This document shows, piece after piece, positions 45,323-57,700 of a stretch of 64,000 nt of DNA. The DNA comes from Castanea sativa (Eukaryota > Streptophyta > Magnoliopsida > Fagales > Fagaceae). Below the pieces are notes generated by a model. It saw only the letters and a list, made by a program, of their open reading frames with translations. It searched no databases and was not told the origin of the DNA. Every line of letters starts with the position of its first letter. The first letter of the stretch is position 1. The position numbers were made by a program, and so were the translations under genes. The stretch is from positions 16,315,442 through 16,379,441 of the forward strand of contig NC_134023.1 in NCBI RefSeq assembly GCF_040712315.1. Direction: 5' to 3'.

Positions 45323-47049
45323 AATAGATGTATTTACTAACTCTAGACGTGTTGTACCGATTAATTATTAAAATAACTGATATAATTTCCAAAGAAGTAT
45401 AAGCTCTTTGTTTTCTCTTTCTCTCTGTCTCTTTGGCTGATACTTTCTTTGCAAAGAATTGGTTTGCCATTGTGTTTTGGAAGAGGAGAATTGATACAAA
45501 ACTAATTAAAGACCTTGAAGGGATCAAACAAGAGGTGGTTCTAGAAAGCTAAATCTTTAGAGAACAAGAATAGTTAAGGTGAACCAGTACTCTATTAAAG
45601 TCAATCAATTCTCCACGTAAATGAGTTAAATCAGCAATAACTAATACGTTTAAGTTTTATTGCTCACTAGAGTTTCCATTATTTTTTTGGATTCTCCGGA
45701 AGATGAGAGTTTGGCATCAAGCTTACAAATTTTTTGGAAAAAATCAACCCTCCAAAAGTTGCCACTTCTCTGCTGCATTATTTATATCCAGCGTATTCTA
45801 GTTATCTGAATTTTTGAAAGTAAGATGATATTCCAATTTTCAAGTTTGGTGCTCAGCATAATGAAATGAATCCATGGGAATAGAAAAACGAATTTTGGTA
45901 TCAAACCAGATTTATGCGCACGTGCATGCATGGTCCAGATATTTAGATAATGTACAAAACTTTTACATAGAAGCATAAACTGTGTTCAATTATTAGCTAC
46001 ATTATGTTTTGATGCACACATTCAAATGGGAAATAATCTAGTTCCTACCAATCCAGGTTCAAAAAATATGGACATGTATAGAGAGTTTTATCATGTATAA
46101 ACATTTATGGGAAATAATCAGTCACTCGTTGTTTCAATTGAGTATTCATATAGCAAGTTGCAGATCTTCGCAAGATTACTATGAGATTCTGCATTAATTT
46201 TGCAAAGAAGTGTCAGGCAGCCCATTGATTGATTCTATGTTACATTATATTAAAGCTACTATGTTACATATATTTAGGCTTTCATTTTGTTAGAATAAAA
46301 AAAATAAATAAATAAATAAATAAAAAGAAGCAAAACCATCACATTGGAATAGACTACCAATTGACAATTAGAATGACTTTAGAGACAATCTAGTTGCAGT
46401 ATGAAGTTCTGATCGACACTATGATGTCCAATGCTTTCCAAATTTCAAAGGATAGTCATCCTAACTATCACGCAAGTGTGAAAACCTAGATTGGCCTCAT
46501 GAGATCAATTGAACATGGACCTCAAGTTTGGATTGATTCTTAAAGTTAGTCATAGAATTAGTTGTTATTTAGATTGAGTTAGGGTTAATGCATATACAAC
46601 ACATTAATCATATTCTATATATCACATGCTTAATTAGAGAGCCAATGGGAATGTGCCATATGTGGCTATTGGGAATAAGGCATGAGCTATATAAATAAAG
46701 CAATGTAACCCATATTAGATATAAATGGAAGAATAATTAACTTGTTCTCTAGTTTTTGTGTTTGAATACTCAAGTATGAGTAAAATGATTGGTTAAGTAG
46801 CGAGATCCCATATTGGATACTAATGAGAATAATGAATAGTTAATATAACATAGTTGAGCTTATACTCATTGGGCTTAAGCATTTTGGGTCATGTTACCAT
46901 AATATGAAAGATTTGATGTCATTTTCATGGGAAATATAAAAAGTTGTCAACAAAATTTATTGCTTTATTATTCTCCTAATAAAATATTTCTAAAAATAGC
47001 TCCTAAGCCAATGATCTAAGGACATTGGTTAACATTTTTCTTAAATTAA
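45323..47049. other. AT-rich DNA, no gene recognised
   Basis: Nothing coding. An AAAT microsatellite lies at 46301-46322. A stretch near 46500-46750 has an ACTATATAAATAAAG-like TATA and LTR-like base composition, but I could not bound it. Confidence 0.4.
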
Positions 47050-48567
47050 ATATAAAATTCTAAGAAATGTATTACAATCCAATAACAAACTACAATTTAT
47101 AAACGGGTTCTAGTTAGCTCAGCTGGTATAGTCTTTGATGGTTGAATAAGAGATTTGTGATTCAATTCCCGTTTACACAATAAATCAACTAGTGTCTTGG
47201 TCTGATGATAAAAATCTATCATCAATAACAGATGTCATAGGTTGAAACCCTCTTTCAAAAAAAAAAAAAAACTACAATTTATAAACACACTAAACTCATT
47301 AATAATATATAAGCAAATCAACCACAATAAAGTTACAAATATTTTCCTAAAAATATAAACACACCAAACTTTAAAATAAAAACACGCTTACATTGAGCAA
47401 AATATATAAAACAAACTATATGACTAATCATTCAAATGGCAGAAATTCGTTTTATCTCAAGTTAGGCCCAACTCGTTTTTGAATCTTAGGTGAGCCTCAC
47501 ATTTAAGGTCCAGAATCGGGTTAAGAATTTTATCTTGAGCTGGGATCCAAATGGGACTTCCAATTGGGTTGTATTTTGGGCTTGTGATTGGAGTGGGGCT
47601 AAGGTTTTTAATAGCCTTTCTAAGTGGACTGGGAAGTTTGGGTTGAGGCCTTATAGACTTGCTTACAAGCTGTTTGGAAGATTTTGGGCAACCTTGGGTT
47701 GGATTAAATCTCGGATCTAAGGTAGGTTTAGAAACCATTTGACATCGTCATTATGAACCAACTCGATTTGTCTTCTCTTATTATAAAAAAACAATGTTGT
47801 TTGATTCAGATAAAATGACTTCATTTCAGAACGACATGTTTGGCTTCTCCAGGGTTTGCAAGACAGTGTTGGTGGGTTCCTGGGTTGATTCGTTAGTTTT
47901 TTCATTATGTTTTTTGCTTGTTTTCTTCCCTGTTTTCGATTTTTGCAGAAAATATTCATCAAGACTTGAAACTTCTCCATCGTTTTAACCTTTAGACCCT
48001 GATATCTTTCTCCAATATGATGTAATCTTAATTATCAAGTAAATCTTGTCAGATTCTTTGGGGTCTAATTCAATCCAATCTTTTTTTCTTGTTCTTTGTG
48101 TACTCGATAAATATCAATATATGCAATTTGTTGATGATAATTATAATACGAAATAGATGTAACCAATCTTAAAATTCATCTTCTAATGGTTTGAAAAATC
48201 ACGTTCAACAAATTAATGCAATGGTTGACTGTGGATGAGTTGGTAATTATAATTAACAATGGTGGTTCTTTAGGACTGATATCTGATTTGTTGATGATAA
48301 TTATAATACAAAATATATGTAAGCAGTCTTAAAATTTGTCTTCTAATGGTTTGAAAATTCACGTTCAACAAATTAATGGAATGGTTGACTGTGGATAAGT
48401 TGGTAGTAGAGGAGGGTGTTGGTGGTGGTGGTGGTGGTGGTGGTGGTGGTGGTGATGATGATGATAGTGGTCGTGTGTTTATTTATTTATTTATTTATTA
48501 TTATTATGAGTCATAGATTCTGGCACCATTGAAGGTCCCAATAGTGTGGATTGTAATCCCGTGTAAT
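47050..48567. repeat. Duplicated segment, block X (pairs with 60190-61660)
   Basis: Shared landmarks include TTAGGCCCAACTC, GATTGGAGT(G/T)GGG, TCCAATATGATGTAATCTTA and a GGT trinucleotide run (48420-48452; about 61530). The block Y copy lacks SINE 47105 and about 150 bp near 47790-47950. The open frames at 47490-47988 have no domain. Confidence 0.8.
47105..47270 (+). mobile_element. tRNA-derived SINE
   Basis: The body starts GGGTTCTAGTTAGCTCAGCT, with a tRNA-like A-box (TAGCTCAGCTGG) and B-box-like GATTCAATTCCC, and ends in an A-run. It is flanked by an 18-bp perfect duplication, AAACTACAATTTATAAAC, at 47087-47104 and 47269-47286 (overlapping the A-tail). The paralogous segment at 60252-60270 has the empty site. 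Confidence 0.9.
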
Positions 48568-48573
48568 GATCAC

Positions 48574-50249
48574 CTAATGGTGGCTCTAAGAATTTTTTCC
48601 AAAGTGTTCCTTAAAAAGTATAATTTTTCCCAATAGCGGCTCCAGAAATTTTTCCCAAATGTATTGTTGTTTAGTTGTTTCATTAATTCGTTTGTCTTTC
48701 ATAAACTATAATTTGTTATATTATTGTTTCATTAATTATAAAATTATTAATTGTTGTTTAGTCTAACATAATTCAATTTGTTTGTTTTTTATAATGTATT
48801 GGTTAATTAAATTATTAATTATTGTTTATTAGTTGCTTTTCCCAATTAATTATTGGTTAATTAATATCCCAAACAAACAAAATTAATTAGTTCAACTAAT
48901 TACTATGGTTGTTTGATACTTTTTTATTTTTTACTTTTTTAATACAAGATAGAATTCTACTCTAGCTTAATCTAAGTATATATGTGTGTGAAGCTCCCTC
49001 TTGGAGACTTGAACCCCGGCCCTTGCCCCCACACCCAACAAGCACTTATACTTGTGGAGTGACCATCACACCAAGGGTGTGCGGTGGTATGGTTGTTTGA
49101 TACTTGGAATATCACACTATTACTACCAAAAAAAAAAAAAGTTAATAAATTGTGCAGCACAAAAATATATAAGCCCTATAGCTTAAGTCCAAGTCTAAAA
49201 AAGAGTGATTTAGTACAAGCCTCATGCCTAATGCCCCCAATCACAAGAGCCAGCTACCAATTAGAAAATTTCACAATTCACAATTCACAATACACATTAT
49301 ACTAAAAGACAATTAATATCTCACCAACACCAACACCACACCAACACCAACCACACCAACACCAACGGATAAGATAAAGCCAAATTCAAAAAGTCAAAAA
49401 AAGGCAAAAAACAAAATATTAATAAAGCTAAAGAGTAAAGATTCGGCCAGCCAATCACAGATTCATAGTTCAAGAGAGAGAAAGTGACTCTTAAAGAATG
49501 AAGAGAGAGAGAGAGAGAGAGAGAGAGACTCATTCATTAATTTCATTTCATAGTTTTTATTTCAGTGATTCTAGTAAAGAGAGAGAGACTGAGAGACTGA
49601 GAGAGAGTTAGAGAGAAAAAGAGAGAGAGAAATACCTTGAGGGAGCACCGGAGTAGGGAGGCTTGAAGGCTGAGGCTAAGGCAGTGACCGTCACTGACGA
49701 GCGATCTTCAATGAGGGGCGAGCGAGCAATGATGTGCTCTGGCCTGATCTTTGATGAGGGGTGACGATGTGCTCTGGATTGCGACTGTACTGATCTTCGA
49801 TGAGGGGTGACAATGTGTTCTGGACTACGACTGGACCGATCTAAGGGGAGGCGTTGCTCTGCTTTTAGGTTTGCTTTAGCCTTAGTGATTTCTGATTTGA
49901 GGTTTTTGATTTAGGGATTTGCTTTGTATTGGGTTTTTTTTTTTTTTTTTTTGAGAATCCGTGAGTTTGCTTCCTTTGTAATCTATTGGGCTTACCGTCT
50001 GTTGTTTTGCTCTGTTACAAATTATTATTATTATTTTTTTTCAGATTTTAGTTCAAATTTTTTTGGGCTTTTTTTTTTTTGCTTGAAAGTAGAAAAAATA
50101 AATTTTTTTTTTTTTTTAATTTGAGGGTGTTCCTAATTTTTTTTAAGGGTAAAAAAATAAGAAAAATTTAATTATTATATATAAATTTTTTTTTTTCAGG
50201 TCAGGGTGTTCCCCAGAACCCCCTGAGCGTAACGTGGCGCCGCCACTGG
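48574..50249. mobile_element. TIR DNA element with nested SINE
   Basis: Ends CTAATGGTGGC and GCCGCCACTGG are imperfect inverted repeats. Flanking GATCAC occurs at 48568-48573 and 50250-50255. The paralogous empty site near 61650 reads AATCACCAACATAACAATA. Near both ends GTGTTCC occurs in inverted arrangement. Interior: a SINE, CCAACA repeats (49322-49366), GA microsatellites (49503-49530, 49578-49630) and repeated GATGAGGGGTGACGATGTG words (49710-49820). No transposase. The superfamily is uncertain; duplication of 6 bp or slightly more. Confidence 0.65.
48922..49087 (-). mobile_element. SINE inside the TIR element
   Basis: Minus-strand tRNA-derived SINE with a B-box GGGGTTCAAGTCTCC (about 49000-49015) and an A-box-like GTGTGATGGTCACTCC. 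The 3' A-rich tail is at 48922-48945. The 18-bp perfect duplication TATGGTTGTTTGATACTT lies at 48904-48921 and 49088-49105. Confidence 0.92.
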
Positions 50250-50255
50250 GATCAC

Positions 50256-50819
50256 GAACACAACAATACATAGAATATAATTTAACGTTCTGAATGAATG
50301 AGGAGTCTTGATATATATAAAATAATCTAATTTTCCTTTTTGTTGTGGTTCAGTTGAATATATCTAATACTGTTAACAATTTTGTATTGTGTACTATTAT
50401 GCATTTAGAGTAACAAATTTGATGTTATTTTATATTTTAATAAATGGAGTTTCGCTATACATTTCAATATTATCATTGTAAAATTAGAAGAATTACCTAT
50501 AAACATAAACGTAAACATAAATCTCTATATAAACATACACATAAACCTAAACGTTCCATTTATCATTGGAAAATTCAAATTAGATTGAACAATATTGCGT
50601 GTGAGAGCTAAAGTGAATTAATATGTTTAATTTTAGTATATGTGCAAAAACATGTTTTTCTTTGAAAATGAAATAAAAACAATGTTTTTTTTAGAATTGA
50701 AATTTTTTTTAAAAAAATCTTTAATAATATATGACTAATATGATTAATTTTGAAGAAGAGACTATAGACCAGAATACAACACAAAGTTGTCAAAACTAAC
50801 AAGACTTCTAAATAGTTTT
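50256..50819. other. AT-rich spacer
   Basis: Includes a CATAAAC-type repeat near 50498-50555. No gene recognised. Confidence 0.5.
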
Positions 50820-51452
50820 GGTATGAGAATAGTTATACACATTATTGTACAAATATTTTGGCTATAGTCATATTATATATTTATTAAATAAATTTAATAT
50901 TTTTTTCCCTGTAAAACAATTTGATGTAGGGATTGTCATAGTTAAGGGTTAGGTGAAGCATTAATGAACTTGGTATATATATTAACTAAAGACGTCCAAA
51001 TATATTAGAATTCCTTGTCTTCATACAAGTACACACATTTGTTCTCATCTATTCTTGAGGCATATGCAGGCATTTGTGGTGTAGGTCTTGACATCAATCT
51101 TAGCTCTGTTTGTTTCAATAATGATGTTTTCTAGAAAATGAGTCATTTTCTAAAAAACATTTTCTATAAAACTATCTTATTTTCCAATGTTTGGTAGTAA
51201 CTTTAAATAAGTTGAAAAACAACCTCTTAACTTCCCTTATTTAGCTTGCTGTGAGATAGAGTTGTTTTCTAAAAAAATTTAATGGAAAATAATTTCTAAA
51301 AATAAGCCATACTTTTTATATTGACCCAAGATAGTTTTCCTTTGACTCATATTTTTTTATGCTACCAAACATTGGAAAATAAGGAAAACTATCTTTACAC
51401 AAGGTTTTCCATTGAAACAAACGGAGCTATAAATCAATTTAGAAGAGTAATA

Positions 51453-51511
<59 letters not shown>

Positions 51512-51714
51512 CTCTCATAAATACAAATATTACAACAAATAAAGTTCAATTTATACTCTAAAGAGTTTAAAATATCTTACAGGCAACATCAAGCTATAAA
51601 ACAATCAACTTGGATTTAATTATTTGTAATTCGTTAATGAATATAACTAAAAAAAATTAAGCATAAACATGTACATAAATATAAACTTGTATTTTAAATT
51701 TATGTAGACAATTA
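50820..51714 (-). repeat. NLR-locus repeat unit 5, 3' part
   Basis: Same sequence family as 40700-41130 and 62170-62890. It is interrupted by a MITE (51103-51427). It has a TA microsatellite at 51456-51507. Confidence 0.75.
51103..51427. mobile_element. 325-bp MITE with TA target duplication
   Basis: Inverted ends GCTCTGTTTGTTTCAAT and ATTGAAACAAACGGAGC match at 16 of 17 positions. TA flanks it at 51101-51102 and 51428-51429. The uninterrupted paralogs (CAACCTTATAGATCAATTT near 40940 and 62680) show the empty site. No coding capacity. Confidence 0.88.
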
Positions 51715-52434
51715 ATTAAGTTTATACAATAGTATTCAACATTCATCATTCTCACTCACATCATCCAATACCATCAAGTAAAAATGTCATAAAGATTTTA
51801 CAAGAGTTTAGCGATGCAGACAAAACTTTTAATTTTAATAGCATCTACATTGAACTTATCAACTATCAATCCACATTTTTATCCTTGTTGTCACTCGAAA
51901 ATATTCAATAAGCAAATTCAAACCCTTTTCAGAAGCTCTATCTGCATTCTGGGGTTGTTGAACACCTTTTTCACTAGCATGGATTTTCCCATGCCACCCA
52001 TTCCAACAATCCCGATTGTTGTAAATCCAAGGCTTTGATTCAGGAGCATGCTCTCAAGCTTGCCCGCTTGCCCTTCAAACCCAATGATTTCTTCCATGTC
52101 ATTAATGTCAGGAGACGTATAATTGAAATTTTTGAATTATAACATCTGGAATTAAAATTTTGCTAAGATTGTAGCAGACAATGTTCAACCGCTTCTTCAT
52201 CTTCCTTTAAAATATTTTGTCTTGAAGAAGAGCGATGAAGTGTAACAAATTCTTGTTGTGTTGCTTGCTCTTATTCCTTGTGAAAATTGGGTACTTGGCC
52301 AATAAGTCATTGAGGTCGTATAGCCATTTGAGGGTGTAAGAAATGAGAGGGAAGCCAATAGATAATTCTGACTCTGCCTCCTTAAGAGAGTTCACGAATT
52401 TGTTCTAGAGGACGAAGGCGATATCTTCAACCAT
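51715..52434 (-). pseudogene. CC-NB-ARC resistance-gene pseudogene
   Basis: The longest NLR relic. The start is near 52434 (MVEDIAFVL, stop, NKFVNSLKEA). The N-terminal region goes on through FPLISYTLKWLYDLNDLLAK. After a frame-broken stretch comes EEIIGFEGQAGKLESMLL, then the P-loop GIVGMGGMGKSMLVKKVF (Walker A GMGGMGKS at 52004-51981; Ser where Thr is usual). NNPRMQIELLKRV and a stop follow, and then remnants of the VDKF and kinase-2 blocks around 51890-51720. In a working NLR this part binds and exchanges ATP/ADP and senses effectors with the LRRs. No GLPL, MHD or LRR was found in this copy. Frameshifts and stops exclude function. Confidence 0.8.
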
Positions 52435-52521
52435 GTCTAAACCTTATGTCACAGAGAGCAAGCCATTGAGAATAAGAGAAGAGCAAATACTTGGTGCTTT
52501 GCTTCAACCAATGTTTTAACT
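52435..52521. repeat. NLR 5' flank, block Y copy, first part
   Basis: Matches 42453-42537. The solo LTR begins at 52522. Confidence 0.7.
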
Positions 52522-53618
52522 TGAAAGCTCATTTAGTGTGTAAAACACTTGTGAATGTTTAGACCCCCAAATTCAAATTTTCCAATACAAGCTTATATTC
52601 AAACAATATATGAACAAAATATCAAATATAAGTAATACCCAATTTGGCAAGCTACTTTAACACATAATTAATCACAAACACAGTAGCAATTAATGGTTAA
52701 AGAATAAGTGAAGAGAGATGCAAACACAAGATAACACTAGCATGTGTTATTGAAGAGAAAATTGAAGAACTCGGCGAAAAATCTCTCCACCACCCTCCAA
52801 GCAGTAAATGATCCACTAGAAATTCAGTTGGGATACATGAATAGTAATAGACCCTCCAAGCCTAATCTACTCGATGCACCTAAGTCTTCCAAGATTCTTG
52901 CTCCAACAAGGTTACGCCTAATTGTGTCTTCTTTAGCTTACCGGATTCCGCAACTAGCCCATTGCATCAACCAATATGAATTAGTTCTCTTTTGAATTGC
53001 TTCCCAAACACCAAGAACCTTCTCACTATTCTGAATTTGGTGAGGTAAGGATTTGGCTTAAGATCCTCTCATATGTATGACAATGGAGAGGGTGAGTGTA
53101 GAGAAATTTGGAGAATCAAATGTATAAGATAGTGGATGAATCAATCTTGTTTTTCTCTGGGGTTATTCTCTCAAAATTTTCTCTGGAAACTCACTACATT
53201 TTGTAGGTATAGAGGTATTTATAGGAGCGTATGAGATGGAATATGAATAATCAGTTTTCAGCAAAAGATAATGCACTGGCGAGTCACTTGCGATTGGGAT
53301 GAGTTGCGAGTTCCAATTGTCAGATAACAGAAATCCTAAACTGTACTTTTTTCATGTAGTGATTCAGCTGTCCTGACCCTTCAACTTCCTGCATGCTCCA
53401 CATGTGTGCTACATTCTAGCAAGTCACCACTCGCAAGTAAGTTGCGAGATCCAGTTGTGAGTTGCCTCTTGATGCATACACTTGATCAATTTCTCACACT
53501 TTCTCACACACGAACCTTACATTATTCCTACCTAAATACAGGGTTTCTAAATATTGAATTACAAGCAAATTTGATACGGAATAAAACCAATATATAGTTG
53601 AATAAATTCAACTTTACA
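52522..53618 (-). mobile_element. Solo LTR, 1097 bp
   Basis: Begins TGAAAGCTCATTTAGTG and ends TTCAACTTTACA on the plus strand. Perfect duplication TAACT at 52517-52521 and 53619-53623. Block X has an uninterrupted TTTTCAGTTTTCATTG at 42533-42548. A TATAAATACC in reverse (about 53214-53223) suggests minus orientation. It contains several TTGCGAG/CTCGCAA words. Confidence 0.88.
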
Positions 53619-53623
53619 TAACT

Positions 53624-54030
53624 TTTCATTGATGAGAATTGAGAGCATAGAAAGACTTGGTGCTTTTTTTCAACCAATACCAACAATATAGAATAATCAG
53701 TTCCCCATAAAAAAAATTGAGATAGAAAAGGAATCTATAGAATTTCTCAGGCTTAATTTTAAACCTTTGTCCACCCCTTTCAAGGTTTGAATTGTATAGT
53801 ATTCATTATCTTTATTGGGGTGGCGGAGCCAAGGGGGATCCAGAGGAGCAATTGCCCCTGGCTTCTCATAGAATATGGGTACCTAAAAGCTTTAGAAGCC
53901 TACCTTGACATGAAAAAAAAATCCTTTAGGAAAGCAAATGGTAAAAACTTCACGGCACTTACCAAACTTTTCCTTTTTAAGCTTCTATAGTGGCCCAAGT
54001 TTTCAACTAGTCCCAATCACAGATTTAGTG
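53624..54030. repeat. NLR 5' flank, block Y copy, second part
   Basis: Homologous to 42550-43060. Near 53815 a GGGTGGCGGAGCCAAGGGGG motif is typical of a common plant repeat, more complete here than at 42765. Confidence 0.75.
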
Positions 54031-55919
54031 TTTATCTCTTTTTCTTTTTTTTCCCACAGCATTTCAATTTATGAGTCTTATATTTTACACAAAATATATA
54101 TTTCCTAAAATATGAGAGAACAGTCAAGACTTGGTTCTTTGCTTCAAGCAGTGTTCGACTGTTTTCCGCTTCTTCTATTATTTTTCCCTGCTTTTTCTTG
54201 GTTTTTAAATTTGAAATATGCATGATAGTCACTTCGTGATGGATCTTTATCTTTATGACACAGCAATGTGTTTTATACATCCAAAAATAAGACATCAATT
54301 TATTTATTTTATATACCTGTACTACTAATAACAAGATTCTTATGTTTGAGTTTCATCATTTGAGGTTCCAAAATACCCTTAAATTCATCAGTTTAGAAAG
54401 TTTAAATAATTTAGTTAAACATATAAAATTACTAATTTAAAAAATCCAAAATTTTAAATAAGTTAAAAAAAAAAACAGTTTCCTCCGTCCACATTTCTCC
54501 CTCCCCATATTTCTCTCTAAAATTCAAATTTTAAATATAAAACAGCTTCTTTTAGACGGTTTTTTTTCTTCTTAATCGTTTTTTTTCTTTGTTTTTTTTT
54601 GAGTTTCTTGTTTCCTTACTCCTAATATTTTTTTTTGTTGTTTTATTTTCAAATCTCTTCTTGTTTATTTATTTTAGATTAAAAAAAAAACCCTACTACT
54701 ATAAATCTGTTACTATAACTTCTAATCCATAAATTTAGGCACTACAACATATCTTTATTTTTTATGAATTGCCAACTAGTTGTCAAAACAAAACATAAAT
54801 AAATGTCTTCTCTTCCTCTCCCTCTCTTTCTCTTTGAGGCATAAGAAGAGGTAATTTACTTAATATTCATTCTTTTTTATGTTTTCTTGCTCACATGCTT
54901 GTATGCCTTTTCTTATTTTACACAAGTTTATATTCTAAAAAGATTTTCTTTAGCTCTCTTTAGGTGTTCAAACTTGAAACACTCTTCTAAACTAGAATTA
55001 GTGTATATTTTAAATAACCATTTTGTATATAGAAATACATAAAAAGAATAGTTGATGCAATATAGGCTAGTATGTGTGTATCTCTATATATATATAATTC
55101 GAACATATATTTTTTAAACAAAAATAAGAAATTTTACTAGTTAAAATAATGGACCCTATAATATGTTTTTAGTTTAAAAAATGTTAAAATTACTAAAAAC
55201 TTCATTGCAAAAAGTTACAAACTGATGTGGCGTACAATAAATATGCATGATTGGTATCACTTGAACAACTAGTAAATAAATATTTATATTATTTCTTTTT
55301 TATTTGTGACACATCAGTTTGTAAATTATATAGCATCCATAGCATCACTTCTTTGTATTTGTGTTTTGTGGAAAAGTGAGAGTGAGATAACATTAACAGA
55401 CAATTACATTAACCACAATCGTCAGACCTTCAATATGACATCACATTTTATTGACTTATATACATACTACTAAAAATATTCTTATATAATTAGCATCTAT
55501 ATATATGTGTGTGTTAGTAATATATGGAATAGAATATTTATGAGTATGCAATACAAATTTGTTTTATTTAATTCAAGAATAATTTAAAAAGTAAAGAAAA
55601 TAAAATAAAGTCGCTGTAAAAATATGGTATGAAAAAGAGAATGAAAAAAAATGTAAATAGACATACGTACATATATATTACTATTTTCAATGAAAATTCA
55701 GGACTAAAATAATGACTATATATGTTCAATAATTTCATTTTATATATTGTAATTTTGTTTCGTACTTATGTTATATTAATATAATTTAATGTGATGTTAT
55801 AAAAAATAACTAATTAAGCATTTAACATATTTAGTATATATTATTTTTCAATTTTTTGTTGTGTTTTCAGGCCAAATATATAAAAAGTTCTTCTAATATT
55901 TATATAACAAAGAGTATTT
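54031..55919. other. AT-rich DNA, no gene recognised
   Basis: Long T and A runs and short scattered repeats only. Confidence 0.5.
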
Positions 55920-57660
55920 ATTGTCTAATATTATAAGTTAAAAATATTTTTTGTTTTGTTAAAATTAATAAACATGCAAACGTGTTGTATATGGCAACAA
56001 TATCTAATCATTCAAAGTATATAAAAAAAATTAAAAGATTAAAGATTATAACAAAAATATGAAAATTTTAAATATATATAGCATAACATGAAACTAAAAC
56101 TATTTTTTTTGAACGTTTCATTTTTGTTGTATATAATGAAACACATTAATAAAATAATAAACAATTATACTTTCTATAAAAGTGTTAAAGTTAAATAAAG
56201 TGAAAGTAATTGTGTGCAAGTATGCTATTGGAAATATTAAATAAATGTTTTACATGTTTATTATAGAAATCATGTATTCTTATAATTGTTTTTGTACAAT
56301 AAATGAGATTGTTTTTTTTTTTTTTTAAATTGTCGTGTGGAATAGATGATATAATACACGCATTTACTAACACGAGACATGTGTTGTACAAATTAATTAT
56401 TAAAATAAATTATAAATTTTCCTTAGAAAGATGATTTTAATGTTCTATCTCTTTCTCTATTCCTTGGTAGTTTGGTTATGTTTTTATTATAAAGGAATAA
56501 TAATCCCTTATGAATAAATATTCTTTAAAATGAGGAATAACTCTCTAAAATGGTTGTAATAGCTATTCTTTAGTAAGTGTAATGGTTTAATATTTAATAA
56601 TTCAAAGTATATAAAAAAAATTAAAATATTAAAGATTATAATAGAATATGAAAATTTTAAATATATATAGTGATGAAGCACGAAAATCAATAGGCTGAAA
56701 CACTTCGGGCTACAGTAATGGCTGTTGATCTTGAAAAGAAAGAAAAGATTGTCAAAGATGACCAGTGTGACTTGACCAAATTTTCTCTCAAGGACACAAG
56801 GAAACAAAATAATGAATGGTTAGAACTTACCTTTGGTAAATAGGACTTGTCCCTTTTAAAGAGAATTTGACATGGGTCTATTTGTTTGAGATCTATCACC
56901 ATCGTGGGTGATGTTGGTGGTTAATGAAGAAAATGGGGTATTTAGAACAAAGTGTATGGAATTCCTTCCATGTACCAAGCAACGTGTCATGTTTTGCTTA
57001 TGTAGAACCTTTGGAGAATTTCTAGCAGAATTTACCAAGTACAATTTGGTTGTCCATGTGTTTAGTCGTCTATAACACGTCGTCCATGGACGAGTTCTTT
57101 TTGGCGAATCCCATCATTCTTAATGAAGGGTCTTGCTCATACATTGTCATTCTGTTGTGGTTTTCCTTGGGTGTGATTAATATGTGAATGACAACCAAGG
57201 ATGGGTTCTACTTGATTGATCCCCATAACATGAAACTAAAAATATTGATTTTGAATGTTTCATTGTTGTATATAATGAAACACATTAATAAAATAATAAA
57301 CAATTATAGTTTCTATAAAAGTGTTGAGGTTAAATCAAGTGAAAGTAATTGTGTACAAGTATGCAATGGGAAATATTATAAATGTTTTACTTGTTTACTA
57401 TAGAAATCATGTATTTCTATTTATTTTTTTTTGTACAATAAATGCGATTTAAAAAAAAAAATTGTCGTATGTGTAATAGATGATATAATACATGCTTTTA
57501 CTAACACGAGACATGTGTTGTACCAGTTAATTATTAAAATAAATTATAAATTTTCCTTAGAATGATTATTTTATTGTTCTATCTCTTTCTCTATTCCTTG
57601 GTAGTTTAGTTATATTTTTATTATATAGAATAATAATTCTTTATGAATAGTTATTCTTTA
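55920..57660. repeat. Duplicated AT-rich segment, two copies in block Y
   Basis: 55920-56580 and 56585-57700 are copies of one another and of 44040-44514 plus 45318-45400 in block X. The second copy is interrupted at 56670-57228. No coding capacity. Confidence 0.78.
56670..57228. mobile_element. LTR-like insertion
   Basis: Foreign sequence of about 560 bp between TATATATAG and CATAACATGAAAC, which are contiguous at 56072-56095 in the sister copy. It starts TGATGAAGCACG and ends GATTGATCCCCA, LTR-like termini. No clear target duplication. It is probably a solo or truncated LTR. Confidence 0.55.
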
Positions 57661-57700
57661 AAATGAGTAGTAACTCTCTAAAGGGTTATAATAATGGCTA

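Noticed and set aside
47105..47180. Possible tRNA gene
   Set aside because: It has A- and B-box-like words but cannot fold as a cloverleaf by eye and is flanked by a long duplication and A-tail; it is a SINE head.
47457..47988. Open frames in the duplicated block X segment
   Set aside because: The frames are not conserved in the paralog at 60740-61100, so coding is unlikely.
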